DNA of 64,000 nt from positions 434,001-498,000 of the forward strand of contig NZ_LGXZ01000001.1 in the NCBI RefSeq assembly GCF_001238295.1, in the 5' to 3' direction. The notes beneath the pieces are model-generated. The model did no database searches and was not told the origin of the DNA. It saw only the letters and a list, made by a program, of their open reading frames with translations. Position numbers and translations under genes: made by a program. Origin of the DNA: Ruegeria sp. 6PALISEP08. GTDB lineage: Bacteria > Pseudomonadota > Alphaproteobacteria > Rhodobacterales > Rhodobacteraceae. Below are positions 58,490-64,000 of the stretch, piece after piece; the stretch's first letter is position 1; each line of letters begins with the position of its first letter.

Positions 58490-60127
58490 ATGTTGCTTAA
58501 TCGTATCCTGCCCGCAATTTTTCTTTGCGCTAACCCGGTTCTGGCGCAGGACAATCCGATCATTCACGATGGAGAGTTTCAGTTCCTGCGCGCACAATTC
58601 GGAGAGGTATGGGATGCGCAGGACGCGGACATCGACGCCATGTTGGCTGAGATACGCGCATCGAATGGAGGGAACCCCCCTAACTTTCTGTACATCCTGG
58701 TCGACGATGTCAGTTTTGGCCAAATGGGGGACCGCAGGCTAAACTACGTCACGGGGATTGATACGCCGAACATCAACCAGGTCGCAGCAGAGGGGCTTTC
58801 GTTGATGCGCATGTATACCGAACCCTCTTGTACCCCGACCCGAACCGCGATGCTGACCGGACGCCATCCGGTGCGTGCCGGAGTGGAAGAGGTCAAGGTT
58901 GCCCTCGTGGGTGAGGGCCTGCCGGCCAGCGAGGTGACGCTTCCGGAAATCCTGAAACAGGTCGGGTATTCAACAGCCCATGTGGGCAAGTGGCATCAGG
59001 GCGATATCGAAGAGGCATACCCGCACAATCAGGGCTTCGACTGGGCCGCATTCCCGCTGCATCAGCAGGTGCAGTTAAGCCTCATGACCCCCGAGGCGAT
59101 GCGATCGAACACTATGCTGGGCTATGTGTCCGAAGGACAAAGCAACCAGTTCCAGTTGGACGAAAGGTTCAAGCCCTATGGTCTGGTCACAGGTGTTGAA
59201 GCTGTCGCCGGAGGGATGGCGCGTGAAGTGGATATGGCTGCAGGCGAAACCTGGACGCAAGCCAAATACGAAGAGATGAATGAACGCTACCAGCGTCAGG
59301 CGCTGGAGCAAATCGAACGCGTTGCGGCGGAAGACGCCCCATTTTTCCTGCAATACTGGCCCTTGTACCCGCTGAATTTTGTCTACCCTGAACAAGCGAT
59401 TTCACGAAATGGCGGTTTCCACGCGGACAAACTGCAATTGCTGGATGGTTGGATCGGGGATGTTCTGGCCAAATTGGAGGAAACCGGCAAAGCCGACAAC
59501 ACCATCGTCATGGTGATGGCAGACAATGGTCTGATGTATCATTACGAGGGAACGTCCGGACTCAATCAGCTGATCTATCGCGGCGGAAAAACCCAGCACC
59601 TGGAAGGAGGTGTCCGCACCGATGCCTTCATCCGCTGGCCTGGTGTGATCGAAGCCAACAGCGCGGCCGGTGATATTTTTCACGTCTCAGATATTTTCAC
59701 CACAATGGCACGGATTGCCGGGGCAACGGACCATATCCCACGTGACCGGGTGATTGACGGGATCGATCAGACAGCTTTGCTTTTGAACGGCGAGGGCCAT
59801 GGGCGACGGGATTACGTCTATGTCTACGAAGGACCGGTGTTGCGGTCGGTCGTCAAACAGGAGTTCAAGATGCACCTGCCGGCGCCAGGTCAGCCCGGCG
59901 CTGCCGCCCCGACCTATAACATCTATCGGGACCCGCGCGAGGAACACCCGCTGGTTGGATACTCGCTATGGGCCGGTGCATCGTTTCAGGACATGATCAA
60001 ACGTCATCAGAAAATGATCGCAAAATACCCGCATTCCGAGATCGCAAAAGGTGAACCCTATAAAGGCATCGAAAATCTGCGCCCGGAAACGGAGCTGACC
60101 CGGGATGTCTTCATGAGTTGGCAGTGA
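58490..60127 (+). CDS. exported arylsulfatase, type I formylglycine
   Basis: A 545-residue enzyme with a signal peptide cut after LAQ (about residue 20). The metal ligands begin at Asp72-Asp73, where the canonical DDxGxGD is altered to DDVSFGQMGD. The modification motif is CTPTR, with Cys114 becoming formylglycine. HVGKWHQGD, VMADNG and GGKTQHLEGGVRTDAFIRWPG complete the active site. It hydrolyses sulfate esters in the periplasm; the substrate is unknown. No formylglycine-generating enzyme is in the window. Confidence 0.92.
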   Translation: MLLNRILPAIFLCANPVLAQDNPIIHDGEFQFLRAQFGEVWDAQDADIDAMLAEIRASNGGNPPNFLYILVDDVSFGQMGDRRLNYVTGIDTPNINQVAAEGLSLMRMYTEPSCTPTRTAMLTGRHPVRAGVEEVKVALVGEGLPASEVTLPEILKQVGYSTAHVGKWHQGDIEEAYPHNQGFDWAAFPLHQQVQLSLMTPEAMRSNTMLGYVSEGQSNQFQLDERFKPYGLVTGVEAVAGGMAREVDMAAGETWTQAKYEEMNERYQRQALEQIERVAAEDAPFFLQYWPLYPLNFVYPEQAISRNGGFHADKLQLLDGWIGDVLAKLEETGKADNTIVMVMADNGLMYHYEGTSGLNQLIYRGGKTQHLEGGVRTDAFIRWPGVIEANSAAGDIFHVSDIFTTMARIAGATDHIPRDRVIDGIDQTALLLNGEGHGRRDYVYVYEGPVLRSVVKQEFKMHLPAPGQPGAAAPTYNIYRDPREEHPLVGYSLWAGASFQDMIKRHQKMIAKYPHSEIAKGEPYKGIENLRPETELTRDVFMSWQ

Positions 60128-60227
60128 TTTAAGAGAAAAACTCTCGATAATATATACTAATGTGTCAATATGAGGGGCGGGACATGTATTGTGAAACGCG
60201 CTTTGGAACAGTTTTGGGGGGATTGCG

Positions 60228-61895
60228 ATGAAAGCTCTTTGGATATTGGTTCTGGCGACTGGCAGTTTGGCTTCGGCGGCATATGCTCAACAAGACCCCA
60301 TTCAACATGATGCAGAGTTCTACATTCTGAAAGCCCAGCATGGCGAGCAATGGGCTCAGGACGACGCTGCAGTGGATGAGGCCCTGGCGGCGTTTCGTGA
60401 CGCCAACAACGGAAAACCGCCTAATATCGTTAGCGTTCTGATCGATGATCTTGGCTTTGGTGACATGGGTATTCCGGAACTGAATGCCGTTCGCGGATAT
60501 GAAACACCGAACATCAACGACTTTTCCGACGAGGCGATGCGCATGGTTCGAATGTATACCGAACCGTCCTGCACGCCGACGCGTGTGGCCCAGATGACCG
60601 GACGCCTACCTGTACGCATGGGCATGGGGGACACAACTGTCGACATCGCGGGTTTCGGGCTTCCTGCGGACGAGGTGACGCTGGCGGAGATTCTGAAGCA
60701 AGCGGGTTACGCCACAAGCCATGTGGGCAAGTGGCATATGGGCGATATTTCCGAAAGCTGGGCCATGAACCAGGGGTTCGATTATGCCCAAATGGCCGTG
60801 CACCAGCAGGGGCAACTGACGATCTTTAACGACGACGCGATCAAGGAACAGGTTTCGGTTGGAATCCGGGATTTTGATGACAAGTACACGTTGGACGATT
60901 GGTTCCGCCCCGATGCCTCGGCCATGATGACCGTTATTGAGGGCGAGGCAGGCGGCCCGATCCGCGAAATCCGGATGGAAGCCGGAGAGCGTTGGAACGC
61001 GGCCAAGTACGATGAAATGAACGAGGCTTTTCAGGTCAAAACATTGGAGGAACTGGATCGGCTCAGCAGCGGTGCGGAGCCGTTCTTTTTGCAATACTGG
61101 CCGATGATCCCGCTGGACAACACGCGCGCCGGGCGCAGCGGTCCTGAAAGTGCCAATGGCGGGCTGTACGTGGACAAGATGCAGTTGCTGGATGAGTGGC
61201 TGGGCGATTTGTTCGATAAAATGGAAGCGTTAGGGGTCGCTGAGAACACGATCGTTGTCGTCATGGGAGACAACGGGCATTTTACCAAATATGCACCGCA
61301 GTCCGGGTTTACTCCGATGATATTTGCGGGTGGCAAGGGGGATACGACAGAAGGGGGCGTGCGCGTGGATGCGTTCATACGCTGGCCGGGGGTAATTGAA
61401 GCAGATGGATTGCTGAACAGCATCATCCATGTCTCGGATCTTTATACCACTTTGTCGCGGTTTGCAGGAGCGGATCAATACATCCCCCGTGATCGTCTTG
61501 TTGACGGTGTAGATCAGTCCGCAGCACTGTTGTTTTCAGATGAAACAAAGGCACGGCGCGACCATGTCATCATCTACTCGGTCGCAAAACCCGAGGCCAT
61601 TGTCAAAGATCAGCTAAAGCTCAAACTTCCCGGACCGGGTGAGAGCGCAATTCTCGCGAAGTTCTTCGATCTGTTTCGCGATACGCGCGAGGAGTATTCG
61701 GTTTCGACCGAGGTCGGAGCGTGGGGTGGTCAGGAATTCGTTCGCATATTGGGGCGCCACAATGCGCGTAAAGAGAAGTTTCCAGATACGCCTCCGGCCT
61801 TTGGAATGCCCTATGAAGGGATCGAGAACATTCGCCCGGAAACACAACAGGCGGTCGAAGCGTTTGGTGTGAAACGCCAGTCTCCACTGCAATAG
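60228..61895 (+). CDS. exported arylsulfatase, type I formylglycine (paralog)
   Basis: A 555-residue enzyme with a signal peptide ending SAAYAQ (about residue 21). Metal ligands at IDDLGFGDMG, formylglycine motif CTPTR with Cys115, HVGKWHMGD and VMGDNG are all intact. It closely resembles its neighbour in architecture, including the long charged segment before the DD motif, and is probably a tandem duplicate. Confidence 0.93.
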   Translation: MKALWILVLATGSLASAAYAQQDPIQHDAEFYILKAQHGEQWAQDDAAVDEALAAFRDANNGKPPNIVSVLIDDLGFGDMGIPELNAVRGYETPNINDFSDEAMRMVRMYTEPSCTPTRVAQMTGRLPVRMGMGDTTVDIAGFGLPADEVTLAEILKQAGYATSHVGKWHMGDISESWAMNQGFDYAQMAVHQQGQLTIFNDDAIKEQVSVGIRDFDDKYTLDDWFRPDASAMMTVIEGEAGGPIREIRMEAGERWNAAKYDEMNEAFQVKTLEELDRLSSGAEPFFLQYWPMIPLDNTRAGRSGPESANGGLYVDKMQLLDEWLGDLFDKMEALGVAENTIVVVMGDNGHFTKYAPQSGFTPMIFAGGKGDTTEGGVRVDAFIRWPGVIEADGLLNSIIHVSDLYTTLSRFAGADQYIPRDRLVDGVDQSAALLFSDETKARRDHVIIYSVAKPEAIVKDQLKLKLPGPGESAILAKFFDLFRDTREEYSVSTEVGAWGGQEFVRILGRHNARKEKFPDTPPAFGMPYEGIENIRPETQQAVEAFGVKRQSPLQ

Positions 61896-61955
61896 CGCGG
61901 CGGTCATCGCCACCGCGTTGTTAAGAACTGAACGTATGGACTTTGGGATGGACAC

Positions 61956-63200
61956 ATGTTGGGAACGATAGTTTTTGCACTTGGCCTGATCGTCTCACTT
62001 GGGATTGGCTTTGTCTATTTCCGAGACCTCGGGGACGTCTCTCAGATGGTGCTGAAGGTGAAGCGCGAGAACATGGTGCGCTTTATTCGCAATGAATACC
62101 GTCTGATCGCAGTCGGGCTGTGCGGGTTTGCCCTGGCGACACTTGCACACTTTGCGCTTGGCGGTACTCCTTTCTGGCTTTGGCTGACAAGCGCCGTGCT
62201 GGTGGCGTTTCTTTATGGGTTTCCCTACGTCTGGGTCCACCTCGGGCTGCGCAATCAGTTGAATGACGCACAATACGTTTCCATCGAAGAGGCGCGGAAA
62301 TTTGTGGGCCCGACTGCTCCGGTCATTGTCATTGACAATAACGGTCATGCCCGGGCGCATCCGGACGCTCAGATCATGCGGCCCCACCTGGCCGGCGATG
62401 CGCAGGGCTTGGACGGAGAAGACGTTGTCATGACCTATTGCGCCATGGCCAATCTGGGGCAGGGTTATGTGCCTCGGATCGAAGGCCAGCGCCTGAATCT
62501 GGAGGTTCTGGCACAGCATGGCAACAATCTGATCCTGCGGGATAATGAAACCGGTGAGCCCATACAGCACATCTATGGGTTTCGCGAAGCGGACCGTGAT
62601 CCAAACCCGGATGGCCCGGCTTGCCCTCTTCGCCCTGAGGCGCAGATGAAACCTTGGCCAACCTATCGGATGACGTTCCGAGGATTTCAAAAAGCCTTCC
62701 CGAATGGCGAGGTGTATCTGAACCGGCCGTCCTCGAACCCGATTTTGCGGTTGTTGGACATGGTGACGGAAATCACCTTTGGGTGGGGCATCAGTCGACA
62801 GCATCAGGAAGACGCACCGGTGATGGACAACATGGACCGTACCGACGACCGGCTGCCGAACAAGACCTATGTTTGGGGCATCAGCATCGGGCAAGATGCC
62901 ACGTGCTGGACCGATGACTTTGTCGTCGACAACGATTGGATCGTGAATGCCCAGGTCGGCGGGCGCGATGTAGTTGTAAGTCTTGATCCCAAGTTTGAAA
63001 GCTTGAGCGTTTGGTACAATGTCAGCGGTCAGCCTGTGTCCCAATGCGATTTCTGGGGCAAGTCTGATCAGGGTCAGTTGCAACGGGTTGAAACCTTGCG
63101 AGCCGGAGTGTTTTGGCACGTCTGGTCCGAGTTTTTCCCAAAAACCGATATCAATCGTATCAAAGACAATGCGGCACAATCAAAGGAAACAGCTGCCTGA
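61956..63200 (+). CDS. DUF3179 domain protein with N-terminal membrane helices
   Basis: A 414-residue protein. Three hydrophobic helices (about 1-22, 45-65, 70-88) precede a DUF3179-type domain marked by VVMTYCAMANLGQGYVP and the aspartate/asparagine-rich VIDNNGHARAHPD. Near the C-terminus ATCWTDDFV and SQCDFWGKS bear further Cys. It follows the sulfatases by 60 nt, likely in one operon. Function unknown. Confidence 0.85.
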   Translation: MLGTIVFALGLIVSLGIGFVYFRDLGDVSQMVLKVKRENMVRFIRNEYRLIAVGLCGFALATLAHFALGGTPFWLWLTSAVLVAFLYGFPYVWVHLGLRNQLNDAQYVSIEEARKFVGPTAPVIVIDNNGHARAHPDAQIMRPHLAGDAQGLDGEDVVMTYCAMANLGQGYVPRIEGQRLNLEVLAQHGNNLILRDNETGEPIQHIYGFREADRDPNPDGPACPLRPEAQMKPWPTYRMTFRGFQKAFPNGEVYLNRPSSNPILRLLDMVTEITFGWGISRQHQEDAPVMDNMDRTDDRLPNKTYVWGISIGQDATCWTDDFVVDNDWIVNAQVGGRDVVVSLDPKFESLSVWYNVSGQPVSQCDFWGKSDQGQLQRVETLRAGVFWHVWSEFFPKTDINRIKDNAAQSKETAA

Positions 63201-63308
63201 GAAATTGCGTTTCGCTGAACCCTCGCAAAATCCGCGAGATCAGCGATAAGGGGCAATGAATGATAAACCGACGGAAAAAGATTAATAGATTTCAAAGGGG
63301 GATGTGTG

Positions 63309-64000
63309 ATGGCCACAGCTTTAAAAATAGGGACGACTTTTGGGTTTGCTCTGGCGGCGGGCATTGGGTCAACGGTATCCGCGCAGCAGTCCGATTGGTC
63401 ATATGAGGCTACGGTCTATCTGTTTATGCCTGAAACGGACTTGTCGCTGGCCACGCCGAATGGAACAATCGACGGGACACTCAGTTTTTCGGACGCGCTG
63501 GATAATCTGGATTTTGCGTTCATGGCTGCGTTTGCTGCTTCTGATGGGCGATGGCTGTTCTTGGCCGATTACAATTACACCAACTTGTCATTCAGCAATG
63601 GCACACCGGGTCCGGCCATCTCCAGCGTTGATACCTCGGCCGAGATAAAGTTCTTCAGCGGCTATGTCGGCTATCGTGTTTATGACGCACCGACAGTAAG
63701 CGTTGATCTTGCAGGTGGTTTCAGATGGTTCAGCACCAGTACTCAATTTACCCTACAACCCGGAATCGCGCCCGGACGCAGCGCAACGGCCGATGACAAC
63801 TGGACCGATCCAGTGATCGGGGCACGGGCAAGGGTTCGCTTTTCAGATAAATGGTCGGGGTCAGGGTTTGTGGATTATGGCGGCTTCCGAAGCGGAAGTG
63901 AGACCTGGCAGATCCTGTTGACCGCCGACTACGCGATTAATGATCGATGGCTGCTGCGGGGTGGGTACCGCTATATCTCTTTCGATCATGTGATCAATGG
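63309..64000 (+). CDS. outer-membrane beta-barrel protein, 3' end outside the window
   Basis: The frame opens with ATG at 63309 and stays open to the last base, so about 230 residues are visible. A signal peptide ends near TVSAQ. The remainder alternates aromatic and polar residues in strand-like blocks (WSYEATVYLFMPE, WLFLADYNYTNLSF, GYVGYRVYD, WLLRGGYRYISFDHV), as in small porin-like or OmpW-type barrels. It lies downstream of the sulfatase/DUF3179 genes and may serve substrate passage. Confidence 0.75.
   Translation, partial: MATALKIGTTFGFALAAGIGSTVSAQQSDWSYEATVYLFMPETDLSLATPNGTIDGTLSFSDALDNLDFAFMAAFAASDGRWLFLADYNYTNLSFSNGTPGPAISSVDTSAEIKFFSGYVGYRVYDAPTVSVDLAGGFRWFSTSTQFTLQPGIAPGRSATADDNWTDPVIGARARVRFSDKWSGSGFVDYGGFRSGSETWQILLTADYAINDRWLLRGGYRYISFDHVIN

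Noticed and set aside
61995..63179. 394-residue open frame on the minus strand
   Set aside because: Antisense to the DUF3179 gene, with no signal peptide or domain pattern.

Overview
The window looks like a chromosomal segment from a marine Roseobacter-group alphaproteobacterium (Rhodobacterales, Ruegeria-like). The evidence is the two-piece permuted tmRNA with tag ANDNRAPVAVAA, the DMSP demethylase DmdA next to the acryloyl-CoA reductase AcuI, SciP next to CtrA, the alpha-type SspB, GluQ-RS, TrmFO, DUF1127 and DUF4169 proteins, and a GC-rich coding style with many ATGA overlaps. I see no insertion sequence, prophage or CRISPR array. Family names come from recognising motifs and overall sequence character; no database search was run.

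Layout. 1-7760: housekeeping and small operons (hydrolase, VOC protein, RluE-like pseudouridine synthase, HNH nuclease, DsbB, YqaA-like protein, tRNA-Leu, then a coupled minus-strand operon fumC / secreted chorismate mutase / DUF4169 / ribbon-helix-helix, an exported protein and SspB). 7837-9902: chromate efflux pair, ChrA plus a rhodanese-ChrB fusion. 10550-10870: ssrA on the minus strand. 10944-19265: a sulfur-metabolism region in two divergent arms around a FadR-type GntR regulator. The leftward arm holds an SBP56/methanethiol-oxidase-like protein, a polytopic membrane protein, a TenA protein and a DUF4345 protein. The rightward arm holds DUF2182, DUF1326 and DinB proteins, DmdA and AcuI. 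Two tandem 15-bp repeats lie between the arms.

19444-31216: the envelope and lipid cluster frr-uppS-cdsA-dxr-rseP-(small protein)-bamA-ompH-fabZ-lpxA-lpxI-lpxB, followed by a CadD-like transporter. 31315-45122: AhpD-like protein, mnmA, sciP, ctrA, ligA, recG, marC, NifU-like scaffold, hisI, gluQ-RS, a methyltransferase, trmFO, enoyl-CoA hydratase and a thioesterase. 45183-48077: DUF1127 protein, divergent MocR regulator, and rplM-rpsI with a visible promoter, leader hairpin and terminator. 48092-55779: a branched-chain-type ABC transporter (livH-M-G-F and binding protein) with an embedded acyl-CoA ligase and an upstream MDR dehydrogenase. 55975-64000: an Ala-rich helical protein, a membrane-anchored winged-helix/TPR regulator, two tandem exported type I sulfatases, a DUF3179 protein and a truncated outer-membrane beta-barrel gene.

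The most interesting part is 10944-19265. DmdA and AcuI act in DMSP catabolism; methanethiol is a later product of the demethylation branch, and the SBP56 family includes copper-dependent methanethiol oxidases. The neighbouring genes encode Met/Cys/His-rich membrane or metal-site proteins. I propose that this is one regulated DMSP/methanethiol module with its own metal-handling partners. This is inference from gene order and motifs.
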